Counted from the first letter of the stretch, positions 30,430 to 39,040 are shown. The stretch: DNA of 50,246 nt from Oscillospiraceae bacterium (GCA_017545165.1 JAFWQQ010000014.1:1-50246); one strand, 5' to 3'. Notes: generated by a model from the sequence alone, not told the origin. A program made the numbers and translations.

Positions 30430-30918
30430 ATGATGGATATAAAAATCAAGAAAATGGAGACTGACGAGGAAATCCGGGGAAAAGCCTATGTCCATTGGAA
30501 ATCCTGGCATGAGGCGTTTACAGGACTGATTGAGAACAAATACATAGATGGTCTGACAATAGAGAAATGTGAGGAATGGGCGTTCCGCTGGCCGAAGAAT
30601 ACCCTGGTGGCCAAAGACGGTGAGCGGGTGGTAGGCTTTGTGTGCTACGGAGATCGTGGAGATGAAGCGCCCAGATATGGGGAAATATTCGCGCTGTATG
30701 TTCTATCCGAGTATTATGGCAAAGGCGTTAGTAGCAAATTGATGCAGGCAGGTCTGGAGCATATCAAGGATTATCCGATTAAGTGTCTGTGGGTTTTGAA
30801 AAATAATGCTCGTGCGATTCGCTTCTATCAGAAATGTGGCTTCCATTTTGATGGGGTGGAGATCGTCAGCTCCAATATTTCCCCGGCCGTTGAGGTAAGG
30901 ATGGTGCTGGCTGAATAA
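30430..30918 (+). CDS. GNAT-family N-acetyltransferase 3
   Basis: 162 residues; the first of two ATGs abuts the stop of the SHOCT-like fragment, with GAATTGAGGTGTAG upstream. Features: MDIKIKKMETDEEIRGKAYV, VAKDGERVVGFVCYGDRGDE, EIFALYVLSEYYGKGVSSKL (acetyl-CoA loop Y-Y-G-K-G-V) near 75-95, and NNARAIRFYQKCGFHFDG near 120-138. It is full length for the family. The gene ends four bases before the palindromic repeat at 30922. Confidence 0.87.
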   Translation: MMDIKIKKMETDEEIRGKAYVHWKSWHEAFTGLIENKYIDGLTIEKCEEWAFRWPKNTLVAKDGERVVGFVCYGDRGDEAPRYGEIFALYVLSEYYGKGVSSKLMQAGLEHIKDYPIKCLWVLKNNARAIRFYQKCGFHFDGVEIVSSNISPAVEVRMVLAE

Positions 30919-30921
30919 ACT

Positions 30922-30999
30922 TGTCTCACCGTGAGACGCATTTCCGGGCATCAAAAAAGGCCGCTTTCACGATCAGTTGAACGTGGAAACGGCCTTTTC
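30922..30999 (+). terminator. Cassette-end repeat, copy 2, with terminator
   Basis: TGTCTCACCGTGAGAC palindrome, TTTCCGGGCA, then a hairpin with AAAAGGCCGCTTTCACG and CGTGGAAACGGCCTTTT arms and a T tail. The same composite follows the gene ending at 31761. Confidence 0.85.
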
Positions 31000-31042
31000 T
31001 TATGCGCGGAAGCAATTTATATAATTGATATGCAAAATATAC

Positions 31043-31071
31043 TTGACAATTCGAGAGATGCAATATATAAT
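31043..31071 (+). promoter_or_regulatory. Promoter of the HTH gene
   Basis: TTGACA (31043-31048), 17 bases, TATAAT (31066-31071). Confidence 0.85.
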
Positions 31072-31077
31072 TTGCAT
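31058..31077. promoter_or_regulatory. Operator-like dyad over the HTH promoter
   Basis: ATGCAA at 31058-31063 and TTGCAT at 31072-31077 form a perfect dyad enclosing the -10 box; a third related half-site (ATGCAAA) is at 31030-31036. It suits autorepression by the HTH protein. Confidence 0.55.
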
Positions 31078-31094
31078 TGTAAGGAGGGAAGCTC

Positions 31095-31313
31095 TTGAGA
31101 AACTTGAAAATGAAGTTTAGGCGTATTGAACTGAACATCTCACAGACTGAGCTGGCGAGACGCGCAGGAGTAACAAGGCAGACGATCGGCTTGATCGAAT
31201 CCGGGGAGTTTAATCCATCTATTAAGTTGTGCGTCGCCATCTGCAAAGCGTTGGGAGTAACACTGAATGATCTGTTTTGGGAGGAAGAAGAAAATGAAGC
31301 TGAGGAAAAGTAA
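31095..31313 (+). CDS. XRE/YozG-like HTH transcriptional regulator
   Basis: 72 residues from a TTG start chosen because AAGGAGGG ends seven bases before it; an internal ATG at 31110 has no such site. The protein is a single Cro/C1-type helix-turn-helix (FRRIELNISQTELARRAG, VTRQTIGLIESGEFNPS, CKALGVTLNDLFWEEEE). It overlaps the following membrane protein gene by 20 bases. Pairing of this short HTH type with a DUF6773-like membrane protein is common in Firmicutes. It probably represses itself and its partner. Confidence 0.85.
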   Translation: MRNLKMKFRRIELNISQTELARRAGVTRQTIGLIESGEFNPSIKLCVAICKALGVTLNDLFWEEEENEAEEK

Positions 31314-31761
31314 TCTCGATGAACAGCAGGAGCGCAGGTTGTTGGAAATTGAAAGCAGAGGTTGCTGGCTGGCCTTTTGGGGACTTCTGCTCGCATTGAT
31401 TGTAGAATCTGTGGTGATAAAGGATCTGCGCGCGATTATCGGTGAATGGGTCCTGTTCATGGGGCTTGCGCTGTATCTGGCCATCTCGTGCATGCGGGCG
31501 GGCATTTGGGACAGACGAGCGGATATGAGCCGCAGGACCTGCCTGCTTTTCTCTCTGGCAGCAGGGATCTGTGCAGGCCTGTTCTTGTTTGCCTTTACCT
31601 TTGCACGCTATCAAAAACCCATCGGATCGCTCTGTGCTGGCGCGATCGGGGTAGTTTTTACCGTTGCGCTCACCTATCTCATTCTGCGCCTCACGGCACG
31701 AGCCACAAAAAAGCGCCAGGACGAACTCAATGCCGAGCCGGAGGACGAGGATTCTCTGTAA
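31294..31761 (+). CDS. DUF6773-like four-helix membrane protein
   Basis: 155 residues from ATG 31294 behind GGGAGGAAGAAGAAA. A charged N-terminus (MKLRKSNLDEQQERRLLEIE) is followed by helices near 30-45, 55-72, 88-108 and 115-138, and an acidic tail (ELNAEPEDEDSL). The layout matches proteins of unknown function encoded next to YozG-type HTH regulators; the DUF number is from memory. Translational overlap suggests fixed stoichiometry with the regulator. Confidence 0.65.
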   Translation: MKLRKSNLDEQQERRLLEIESRGCWLAFWGLLLALIVESVVIKDLRAIIGEWVLFMGLALYLAISCMRAGIWDRRADMSRRTCLLFSLAAGICAGLFLFAFTFARYQKPIGSLCAGAIGVVFTVALTYLILRLTARATKKRQDELNAEPEDEDSL

Positions 31762-31763
31762 TA

Positions 31764-31840
31764 TGTCTCACGATGAAACTCATTTCCGGGCAACAAAAAA
31801 AGGCCGCTTTCACGATCTTTTGAACGTGGAAACGGCCTTT
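31764..31840 (+). terminator. Cassette-end repeat, copy 3, with terminator
   Basis: TGTCTCACGATGAAACTC, TTTCCGGGCA and the AAAGGCCGCTTTCACG/CGTGGAAACGGCCTTT hairpin, three bases after the stop codon. The first palindrome is degraded compared with copies 1 and 2. Confidence 0.85.
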
Positions 31841-31915
31841 GTCAGCAGGAGAGAGGATGCTTGAACGGCGGTGGAAGTAGCCAGCATCATCCCGATATTC
31901 ATTTTTGAGGGAAAC

Positions 31916-31949
31916 AAAAAGGCTTGATCTCCGAAGAAATCAAGCCTTT
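31916..31949 (-). terminator. Terminator of tRNA-Ala
   Basis: Arms AAAGGCTTGAT and ATCAAGCCTTTTT on the minus strand, 10 bases after the tRNA 3' end, with T tail. Confidence 0.85.
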
Positions 31950-31958
31950 CAAAGTATC

Positions 31959-32034
<76 letters not shown>

Positions 32035-32199
32035 AAATGAAAGTGGAATGCTATTTATTTGGAATGGCGGTTTTCCGGATTCTGCTTTGAAAACCATCCA
32101 TGAAAAAAGGGAGGAAGTCGAGGGAAAAGGCTTTTCGAGCTGTGCCCGCCTGAGCCTTAGCCCCGATGCTTTGGGGCCGGAGCCCCGCGCGCAAGAGGT

Positions 32200-32228
32200 A
32201 TATTAACAGAAGCAATACCAATTGTCAA
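32200..32228 (-). promoter_or_regulatory. Promoter upstream of tRNA-Ala
   Basis: On the minus strand TTGACA (32228-32223), 17 bases, TAATAT (32205-32200). It is 166 bases before the mature tRNA, implying a long 5' leader with a GC-rich hairpin. Confidence 0.7.
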
Positions 32229-32619
32229 GCATAATTTTTTCTTTTTTCAAAGTTTTTTTCGGGAAGCTTTTCGAGGAGCGGGGGAGAAGGCTGGAAAATG
32301 AAAAATGAAAAAAGATCCTTCGACTCCGCTGCGCTGCGCTCAGGATGACAGCGGGGGCCCCGAGCGATGCTCGGCGCTACGGGAGGTTGAGCGAGGACGA
32401 CGCCGATCAATGGCCGGTGTACGCTTCCTGGTGCTGAGGAGGCCGGGATGGCAGCGGAGGACGATATCCCCCAGTCGCGCTCACAGGCTCGCGCGACAGC
32501 CCCCTTTAGGCAAGGGGGTCCTTTTGCCGAGCGATGCTCAGCGCTGCGGGAACAGTTCCCTCGACTCGCTGCGCTGCGCTCGGGATGACAGAGCGCAGGA
32601 TGACAGCGAAGGGGGCAGC
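32229..32619. other. Gene-free repeat region
   Basis: Holds two partial copies of the dispersed repeat (32313-32351 and about 32558-32591) and two CGAGCGATGCTCGGCG-like dyads (near 32354 and 32529) related to those in the 22.7-23.2 kb mosaic. A plus-strand frame runs across it without a start signal and I do not call it a gene. Confidence 0.7.
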
Positions 32620-33342
32620 TTACTCTTCCCGCGGGATGGCGCTCTCCGCTCCGGGGGCCTTGCCGGAGGCGTGGCGCTTGCGGTACCAGGCGTAGAAGAG
32701 CGTGGAGCCGCCGGCCACCAGGAGGTTCACCGCGATGGCGCCCCAGAACCAGGGGGAACTGCGGTCGTCCGCCTTCATGCCCACCACGGCGGCGGTGACG
32801 ATATCCGGCAGAAAGCCCAGGACGCCGCCCAGCAGGTATTTCCCGAAGGGCATGCGGGTGTTGCCCAGATAAAGGCTGACCACGTCGCAGGGGAGGATGC
32901 CGATGATGCGGATCAGGAAGGCCAGAAAGAGCTCGTTGCGGCTGCGCATCTCGCGCAGCTCCCGCAGGCGCTCGTGCTTTTGCTGGAGCTTCTTCGTCAT
33001 GTCGGGACCGGCGCCCCGGCCGATGAAATAGGGGATGGTCAGGGTGATCGCCGTGCCCAGAGTCGCCACCAGGATGGCCGCGGGCAGGGGGAAGAGCACG
33101 CCGCAGGCAGTGTCCAGCAGCAGGACCGGCAGCATCAGAGAGATGCTTTTGAGCCCATAGAGCAGCAGAAGGAACAAGGCCGCCAGCAGCGGGAGCTTCG
33201 GCGTATAGCTCAGCACCGTGCCCACGGACAGATCTCGGCCGCTGAGCCAAAGCCAGAGAGCCGCTCCGGCCAGGCCCATCAGGGGCAGGGCACGCAGAAA
33301 CAGGCGGCCGAAACGCTTCCAGCGGGATTCTTGTACAGGCAT
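32620..33342 (-). CDS. VTT-domain (TVP38/TMEM64, DedA-like) membrane protein
   Basis: 240 residues from ATG 33342 behind GAAAGGAGTATTCCG. About six hydrophobic segments. The core LPAAILVATLGTAITLTIPY then FIGRGAG near 95-120, and FLIRIIGILPCDVVSLYLGN then MPFGKYLLGGVLGFLPD near 150-185, are the two re-entrant VTT/SNARE-associated motifs. Bacterial family members are linked to lipid scrambling or undecaprenyl-phosphate recycling; which applies is unknown. It ends in a polar tail. Confidence 0.85.
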   Translation of the reverse strand: MPVQESRWKRFGRLFLRALPLMGLAGAALWLWLSGRDLSVGTVLSYTPKLPLLAALFLLLLYGLKSISLMLPVLLLDTACGVLFPLPAAILVATLGTAITLTIPYFIGRGAGPDMTKKLQQKHERLRELREMRSRNELFLAFLIRIIGILPCDVVSLYLGNTRMPFGKYLLGGVLGFLPDIVTAAVVGMKADDRSSPWFWGAIAVNLLVAGGSTLFYAWYRKRHASGKAPGAESAIPREE

Positions 33343-33459
33343 CGGAATACTCCTTTCATGTGCGGGGGATGGTCCTGCTCCTTCGAGCAAGGGCAGGCCC
33401 GGCATGGCGCCGACACCGCTATTCTACACGAGAACGAAAAAATGTCCAGTTCTTTTGCG

Positions 33460-33488
33460 TTGAAAAAGACGTTGGGCTGTGGTATAAT
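33460..33488 (+). promoter_or_regulatory. Promoter of the XRE membrane regulator
   Basis: TTGAAA (33460-33465), 17 bases, TATAAT (33483-33488). Confidence 0.8.
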
Positions 33489-33552
33489 GTTCCCAATTCT
33501 TAGCAGGAAAACAGTTTACCATCCTGTCCCCGAGCATCAAGGGAGATCCAAT

Positions 33553-34194
33553 ATGCAGCTGGAAGAACTGAAGCTGGTGGCTGCCGGCAACATCATCAAC
33601 CTTCGCACTGCCGCGGGCATGACCCAGGCGGAGCTGGGCACAAAACTGAATTATTCGGACAAGAGCATCTCCAAGTGGGAGCGGGGCGAGGCCATCCCGG
33701 ACGCCTTTGTGCTGACCCAAATGGCGCAGCTCTTCGGCGTGACGGTGGATTATATCCTTTCGTCCCATACGGACTGGGAACCCCCGGTGACGAAGGAGGA
33801 TCCAAAGACGGACGTGGTGTACAGCACGACGGTGATCATCGCCATCTCGGTCCTTGGCGTGTGGACTCTGGCATTGACGGCTTTTGTGGCTCTGTGGCTG
33901 GCAGATCTGGTCCAATGGAAGATCTTCGTGGCGGCGCTGCCTGTTTCCGTCCTGACTTGGATGGTGCTGCTGTGCGTGTTCAAGAGGACCCACTATCTGA
34001 AGTACGTCGTGGCCGTGTTCGTGCTGAGCCTGTTCGTCGCCGCTTATCTGCTGTTTATCAACCACAACCCCTGGCAGATCTTCCTGATCCTGGTTCTGGC
34101 GGAGGTGCTGGTGTTCCTCAGTTTCCACGTGCAGAAGCGTCCGAAGCGGAACAAAAAGACCGAGCAAATGATGGAACAGACATTGGATGGCTGA
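33553..34194 (+). CDS. XRE-family HTH protein with C-terminal membrane domain
   Basis: 213 residues from ATG 33553 behind GGGAGATCCAAT. HTH_3 domain at residues 5-65 (AAGNIINLRTAAGMTQAELG, TKLNYSDKSISKWERGEAIP, FGVTVDYILSS). A short linker leads to four hydrophobic helices (about 90-205) and a basic tail. This class of membrane-tethered regulator is common in Clostridia and may respond to membrane or envelope state. Target genes unknown. A similar but longer protein is at 44458. Confidence 0.82.
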   Translation: MQLEELKLVAAGNIINLRTAAGMTQAELGTKLNYSDKSISKWERGEAIPDAFVLTQMAQLFGVTVDYILSSHTDWEPPVTKEDPKTDVVYSTTVIIAISVLGVWTLALTAFVALWLADLVQWKIFVAALPVSVLTWMVLLCVFKRTHYLKYVVAVFVLSLFVAAYLLFINHNPWQIFLILVLAEVLVFLSFHVQKRPKRNKKTEQMMEQTLDG

Positions 34195-34256
34195 CGAGGA
34201 AAGAAACCAGAAAAACCTTGATTATTCCGATATTCTACGATTCGTAGAGAGCGAAG

Positions 34257-34290
34257 AGCGCCCCCGGTAGAGAAAAAACCGGGGGCGCTC
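34257..34290 (+). terminator. Terminator after the XRE membrane gene
   Basis: Arms AGCGCCCCCGGT and ACCGGGGGCGCT with a 10-nt A-rich loop, followed by TCTCAAT. Confidence 0.75.
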
Positions 34291-34330
34291 TCAATCGTAG
34301 AGAGAGGGAGGAAGAGAAGTATCTTGCCCC

Positions 34331-34360
34331 TTGACGGGCGGCGGGAGTATTCTCTACCAT
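34331..34360 (+). promoter_or_regulatory. Possible promoter for degV-like gene
   Basis: TTGACG (34331-34336), 18 bases, TACCAT (34355-34360). Weak -10. Confidence 0.35.
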
Positions 34361-34386
34361 GGAAAAACGTGAAAGGAGCCGATCCG

Positions 34387-35271
34387 ATGAGCTATGTCCT
34401 CAGTTGCTGCTCTACTGCCGATCTGAGCAAGGAGCATTTTGAATCCATCAAGGTAAACTTCGTCTGTTTCCATTACTCCCTGGACGGGGTGGAGTATCCG
34501 GACGATCTGGGTCAAAGCATCCCCTTCGAGGAGTTTTACGACCGCATGGCCAAGGGCGCTGACACCAAGACCTCCCAGGTCAGCGTTTCCGAGTATATGG
34601 ACGCCTTCACTCCCTTCCTGGAGCAGGGGAAGGATATTGTGCATGTGTGCCTGTCCTCAGGCATTTCCGGCACCATCAACTCCGCCCGCAACGCCGCCAA
34701 CATCCTCTCCGAGCGCTATCCCGAGCGGAAGATCTACATCATCGACTCCCTGGGCGCCTCCTCGGGCTACGGCCTGCTGATGGACACCGCCGCCGCCAAG
34801 CGGGATGAGGGCTTGAGTGTGGACGAGATGGCCGCCTGGATCGAGGAAAACCGGCTGAAGTTGCACCACTGGTTCTTCTCCACCGACCTGAGCTTCTACG
34901 TCAAGGGCGGGCGTATTTCCAAGACAGCCGGCTTTTTCGGCAGCGTCCTGGAGATCTGCCCTCTGCTGAACATGGACAACCTGGGGCGGCTGATCCCCCG
35001 CTTCAAGATTCGCACAAAAAAGCGCGTTATCCGAGAGATCGTGAAGAAGATGGAGGAGTGTGCCAGGGACGGCCTGGACTATGACGGCAAGTGCTATATT
35101 TCACAGTCCGGCTGCATCCCCGACGCCAAGGCCGTGGCCGCGCTGGTGGAGGAACGCTTCCCCAAGCTCAACGGCAAGGTGCTCATCAACTACGTGGGCA
35201 CCACCATCGGCTCCCACACCGGCCCCGGCACGGTGGCCCTGTTCTTCTGGGGCAGCGAGCGGGTGGACTGA
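34387..35271 (+). CDS. DegV family fatty-acid-binding protein
   Basis: 294 residues from ATG 34387 behind GAAAGGAGCCGATCCG. DegV/FakB-like proteins bind a fatty acid and present it to a kinase (FakA) for acyl-phosphate formation. Here SCCSTADLSKEHF at the start, IVHVCLSSGISGTINSARNA near 95-115, IDSLGASSGYGLLMDTAA near 130-147 and FYVKGGRISKTAGFFGSVLE near 183-202 are the conserved DegV blocks. The C-terminal domain ends HTGPGTVALFFWG, the usual HxGPG lipid-head-group motif. FakA is not in the window. Confidence 0.9.
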   Translation: MSYVLSCCSTADLSKEHFESIKVNFVCFHYSLDGVEYPDDLGQSIPFEEFYDRMAKGADTKTSQVSVSEYMDAFTPFLEQGKDIVHVCLSSGISGTINSARNAANILSERYPERKIYIIDSLGASSGYGLLMDTAAAKRDEGLSVDEMAAWIEENRLKLHHWFFSTDLSFYVKGGRISKTAGFFGSVLEICPLLNMDNLGRLIPRFKIRTKKRVIREIVKKMEECARDGLDYDGKCYISQSGCIPDAKAVAALVEERFPKLNGKVLINYVGTTIGSHTGPGTVALFFWGSERVD

Positions 35272-35382
35272 GCAGCGGAGCGGAGCCGGCAAAAGCAGAC
35301 TCCGGCACGGGTTCTAAGCCCGTCAGCCAAAGGCTTCCCCCGTCGAAGACATAGGGGAAAGCGATCCTTTCAGAATGAATAT

Positions 35383-35424
35383 TGATAAAACCGCCTCTCC
35401 CAACAGGGAGAGGCGGTTTTATCA
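35383..35424. terminator. Bidirectional terminator with 19-bp perfect stem
   Basis: TGATAAAACCGCCTCTCCC and its exact complement around an AACA loop, with A and T tracts on both sides. Shared by the convergent degV-like and lipoprotein genes. Confidence 0.9.
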
Positions 35425-35445
35425 GGATCGGCGAGCTTCTGCGGC

Positions 35446-36201
35446 TCAGGGATTTCCGGTGATGATGACCTCGGCAGATTCGCCGGAGGCGGGAGCCGGA
35501 GCCACAGCGGAAGCGGGAGGTGCGGCGTAGGTGATGAAGTCTTTAAACACATAGCCAAGGATATGCCCGTCGTACCAGACCTTGGCCCAGTCGCCATCGA
35601 CGGCGAGGACTTTGAGCTCAGCGTCCTTGCGCAGACTCTCATAGATCTTGTACTGCTTGCCGGGGCCGACGCGGAGGTTGGCAAGCTCCACATTGGTATA
35701 GCCGATCTTACCGTTGTTCTTCTCTGCGTCGGTAGCAGTGGGATAGTACATCTCGCCGCTGTCGTCAGCAAAGGTGATCTGATAATTGTCCTCATTGTTC
35801 CCGGTAGGCTGGGTCGTGCCGGTCTGAGTACCGGTCTGGGTCGTGCCGGTCTGGGTGCCGCCGGCGGCGGGGGTGCTGACCGGGATTTCAACGCTGACAG
35901 CGGTGCCGGTGTTGGGGACAGTGGTCGTGCCGGAGGCGCCGGGCGTGCCGGAAGAGGGGCTGGCAGAGGCGGTCCCGGAGCTGGGGGGCGAGGTGGGGGA
36001 GGCGGAGGGCAGATAATTCACATTCTGATACTCCGGTGCCGGCGAAGTGGTGACCTCGACAATGGGCTGAGGAGGCGGGGTCTCAATCGCCGTATCCTTT
36101 GCGCTGGAATCCGCGACCACTTCGGCCGGCTTTGTTTCGCCGCAGGCGGCCAGAGCGAGGACCATGACCAGAACCAACAGGAAAGAACAAATCTTTTTCA
36201 C
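35446..36201 (-). CDS. Secreted lipoprotein with Thr/Ser/Pro-rich linker and SH3b domain
   Basis: 251 residues. Signal peptide MKKICSFLLVLVMVLALAAC with a lipobox ending at Cys20, so membrane-anchored on the outside. A low-complexity Pro/Ser/Thr/Gly region (about 40-135) with a repeated TQTGT motif spans the cell wall. The C-terminal bacterial SH3 domain (about 165-220: VELANLRVGPGKQYKIYESL, LGYVFKDFITYA) often binds peptidoglycan peptides. It lies 150 bases downstream of the C11 peptidase gene on the same strand and may be expressed with it. Confidence 0.85.
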   Translation of the reverse strand: MKKICSFLLVLVMVLALAACGETKPAEVVADSSAKDTAIETPPPQPIVEVTTSPAPEYQNVNYLPSASPTSPPSSGTASASPSSGTPGASGTTTVPNTGTAVSVEIPVSTPAAGGTQTGTTQTGTQTGTTQPTGNNEDNYQITFADDSGEMYYPTATDAEKNNGKIGYTNVELANLRVGPGKQYKIYESLRKDAELKVLAVDGDWAKVWYDGHILGYVFKDFITYAAPPASAVAPAPASGESAEVIITGNP

Positions 36202-36352
36202 AAGTATGACCTCCTATACAGAATATGCAAAAGATCTTGCGACAAAGGCTTTATGGTAATTCTTATACTAACACAGCCCGCGTGAAAAGAAAACATAATT
36301 TTTCTTAACATCCGGACCAATTTCAGGGGGAAAACAGGGGAAAAATGGAGAA

Positions 36353-38860
36353 TCAGCCCAGATTGATGGTCTGGCTCCAATAGTGCTGCTGATAGAGATC
36401 CGTGAAGCGATAGGTGACGGCCAGGCGCTCGCCGTCCAGAGGGACGTTCGCGACCCGGACCCCTTCGCTGCCGATGATGAGCTGCGCACCCAGCTTATAA
36501 CTGTTTTCGTAGCTGCCGTCGTAGTGATAGCAGTCGCAGAGGAAGTCCAGCACGTCGCCGGGCTGGAGCAGGCGGACGCGGGTCTCGGCGTCGGCGTCGG
36601 TGGTGTTCTTCAGATCCACCTTGGCCCCGGGCTCCGTCTGGGTCTTGGGCAGCTCCTGCAGATCCTGAAGCTCCTCGCCCTCGTAGACCGAGCGGATGCC
36701 CACGACCTCGCCGTTGCCGTCCGGGTCAAAGCGGATCTGCAGCTCCACCCGCTCGCCGTTGAGCAGGGCGGGGGTATAGCCAAACCAGTAGTTATCCACC
36801 ATGTATTCGTGGTAGTAGGCCACGGGATGGTCGTTGATGGCGACCCAAGAGGCCGCCGGCGCCAGAAGGTCGCCGTTCTCGTCAAATTCGAAGACCGCGT
36901 CCAGCCCCAGGTCGATATAGCCCTTGCCGTCATCCACGAAGATGTTCAGCGCCAGACCCTCCACCATGGCCCACTGCTCCTCGGGCAGATGGATCACATA
37001 GCTTCCGCCGCTCTTGGTCCAGGTGAGGAGCGAGGGGTCAAAGTGCGTGGCGGCGATGTACTGGGCCATGTCCTCGGTGTTCATGCCGCGCTCGGAAAGG
37101 AATTCGCCTTCGGAATCACCCATGCCGGGAATGGAGCTGAAGTCCCGCCCGCCCAGGAAGGCGCCCAGGAGGTCCGTGATGTCATATCCGCTGGAGGAAG
37201 CGCCGCTGTAACCTCCGCCCATGAGGCTGGAATAGGGGCTGTTGGAACCGCCGGAGGCATACTGGCCGCTGACCTCCATGCTGGCAAAGGCGCGGATGCA
37301 CTGGGAGTAGCTGGGATCCATCCCGATGGCCTCATAGGTCCGCACGGCCTTGTCCACATTGGAGGTCTTCCGGTAGGGGAAGTAGATGGACAGACCGTAG
37401 GAGTTGGCCATGTTGGAGGAAGTGCGGTTGTATTTGATCGCGCCCTTCAGAGCGGCGGCCAGATCCTTGCCCTCCTGGTTGCCCAAATTCATGGCAAAGT
37501 GCACCAGGTCGATCTGGTCGATGGCGGTGCTGCGGGCAAATTCCCGGGTGTTGTTGCGGGCGTTGGAGACCTGCTGGTAGCCGTTGCTCTTGATGAGGGT
37601 GGTCATGGAATCGGAGAAGTCCTTCATGGCTTCGGGCGCAGTGGCGGACAGCTCCGCAAGGTCCACCACGGAGAGGGTGGCGGACTGGCCGGGGCACTGG
37701 CTGGAGCAGGTGCGCACAAAGTCGTCCACGATGTTCTTGCCGATATCCACGGATTTCATGGAGGTGTTGTTGGAGAGCTTGGTGAGCCAGTCGGTGTAAT
37801 ACCAGCCGATGCCCGGCTCCGTCTCCTCCGAGGCGATCATATAGTCGGCGTAGGGGTCCAGCATCAGGCCGGTTTCCAGCGTGGCCATCAGGCAGGCGTC
37901 GAAGCCCACGATATCGAACTTCACCTTCCCGTTTTTCAGGGCGGTGCTGATCCCGGCCAGATTCATGGAGCCGCTGCGCTGGTTCTTCTCGTCATAGCCG
38001 TAGCCGCTGACGGAGCCGCCGCCGTGATCCCAGAGAATGAGCATCTTGCGGTTGGCGGAGTAGTTTTTATCGCACCACTTGATGAAGTCCGTCAGATTGG
38101 TGGGATCGGTCATGGCGGAATTGCCGAAGTTGTCCACCACGCACTTGAGACCGCCGCTGTGGACCTCGTAGATCTGATTCTGCCTGCTGCTGATGATATT
38201 GTTGTTCCATTTGCTGCAGCCGCCGGTGCAGACCAGCACATTGACGTTGGGGCCGATGGTGGCCCGGGTCATCTCCACCAGATCCTTGGTGGCCATGCCG
38301 CTGCGGGACTCCAGGTCCGTGCCGCACATGTAAATCATGATAGTGACTTCGTCCTGGCCGTTGCCGAGGATCTTGGTGCGTTTGTCCCTGGCGTCGGCGG
38401 CCACGCTGGTATCCACCGCGCTGGAGTTCACTAGGGCGGCGCTGCCGGAGTTGGCGGCGCTGCCGGAGCTCGCGGTGCTGCCGGCGGAGCCGGTGCTGCC
38501 GAGGGACATGTCGGTGCCGAACAGATTAGCAAAGGAGCTGACGTTCGTGCCGGAAAGATGGCTCAACAGGCTGCCGGAGCTGCCTGAACTCCCGGCGGTC
38601 TCGCCAAGCAATCCTCCCAAGCCGCCGCCGCGGAGGAGGAAGAAGAGAACGGCGATGACGATGATCAGAAGACCGCCCCCGCCGCCGGCCTTCGTTGCGC
38701 GGCTCATGCCCGGGCGGCGCTGACCGCTGCCGGACTGGCTGAAGGGATTGCTGTTGCCGCTGCCCACCGGCCCGGTGTTCAGGCCGGAGCCGCGGCGGTA
38801 GGCGCCGGTGCTCTGCCCGGTGACCTTGGTTTTACGACCCTGAGGTCTGTTTTCTGGCAT
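36353..38860 (-). CDS. Membrane-anchored clostripain-family peptidase (C11)
   Basis: 835 residues. A polar Gly/Arg-rich N-terminus (about 1-60) is cytoplasmic; one membrane helix (LLIIVIAVLFFLLRGGG, about 64-80) and a Ser/Gly-rich spacer lead to a peptidase C11 domain outside the cell. IMIYMCGTDLESRSGMATKD starts it near 174. LILWDHGGGSVSGYGYDEK holds the catalytic His (about 279) and VGFDACLMATLETG the nucleophile Cys (about 323), the His-Cys dyad of clan CD, normally specific for Arg/Lys. A 400-residue C-terminal region of beta-rich appearance follows. No signal cleavage site. Likely a surface protease. Confidence 0.9.
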   Translation of the reverse strand: MPENRPQGRKTKVTGQSTGAYRRGSGLNTGPVGSGNSNPFSQSGSGQRRPGMSRATKAGGGGGLLIIVIAVLFFLLRGGGLGGLLGETAGSSGSSGSLLSHLSGTNVSSFANLFGTDMSLGSTGSAGSTASSGSAANSGSAALVNSSAVDTSVAADARDKRTKILGNGQDEVTIMIYMCGTDLESRSGMATKDLVEMTRATIGPNVNVLVCTGGCSKWNNNIISSRQNQIYEVHSGGLKCVVDNFGNSAMTDPTNLTDFIKWCDKNYSANRKMLILWDHGGGSVSGYGYDEKNQRSGSMNLAGISTALKNGKVKFDIVGFDACLMATLETGLMLDPYADYMIASEETEPGIGWYYTDWLTKLSNNTSMKSVDIGKNIVDDFVRTCSSQCPGQSATLSVVDLAELSATAPEAMKDFSDSMTTLIKSNGYQQVSNARNNTREFARSTAIDQIDLVHFAMNLGNQEGKDLAAALKGAIKYNRTSSNMANSYGLSIYFPYRKTSNVDKAVRTYEAIGMDPSYSQCIRAFASMEVSGQYASGGSNSPYSSLMGGGYSGASSSGYDITDLLGAFLGGRDFSSIPGMGDSEGEFLSERGMNTEDMAQYIAATHFDPSLLTWTKSGGSYVIHLPEEQWAMVEGLALNIFVDDGKGYIDLGLDAVFEFDENGDLLAPAASWVAINDHPVAYYHEYMVDNYWFGYTPALLNGERVELQIRFDPDGNGEVVGIRSVYEGEELQDLQELPKTQTEPGAKVDLKNTTDADAETRVRLLQPGDVLDFLCDCYHYDGSYENSYKLGAQLIIGSEGVRVANVPLDGERLAVTYRFTDLYQQHYWSQTINLG

Positions 38861-39011
38861 GATGGATTCCTCACTTTCCCGGAAGAATTACCGAATATTT
38901 CCACAACTACTATTATACCATGTGTTTTTCCCCCACGCCAGTCCCTAAGCCAAGTTTTTTTCCGCGCTTTTCCGAGCGCTTTCCCCGACTGCGGAAAAAA
39001 GCTGGCGGGTC

Positions 39012-39040
39012 TTGCGCGCTCCGGAGAAGTATGATAAAAT
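39012..39040 (+). promoter_or_regulatory. Promoter of rex
   Basis: TTGCGC (39012-39017), 17 bases, TAAAAT (39035-39040). Confidence 0.6.

Noticed and set aside
28313-31840. Integron cassette array
   Set aside because: A GTTGAAC occurs in one copy of the gene-end repeat, but it is not kept in the others, no matching RYYYAAC partner is seen and there is no integrase in the window.
32305-33340. Upstream extension of the XRE membrane regulator across the repeat and VTT region
   Set aside because: The frame is open by chance; the HTH domain, ribosome-binding site and promoter place the start at 33553.
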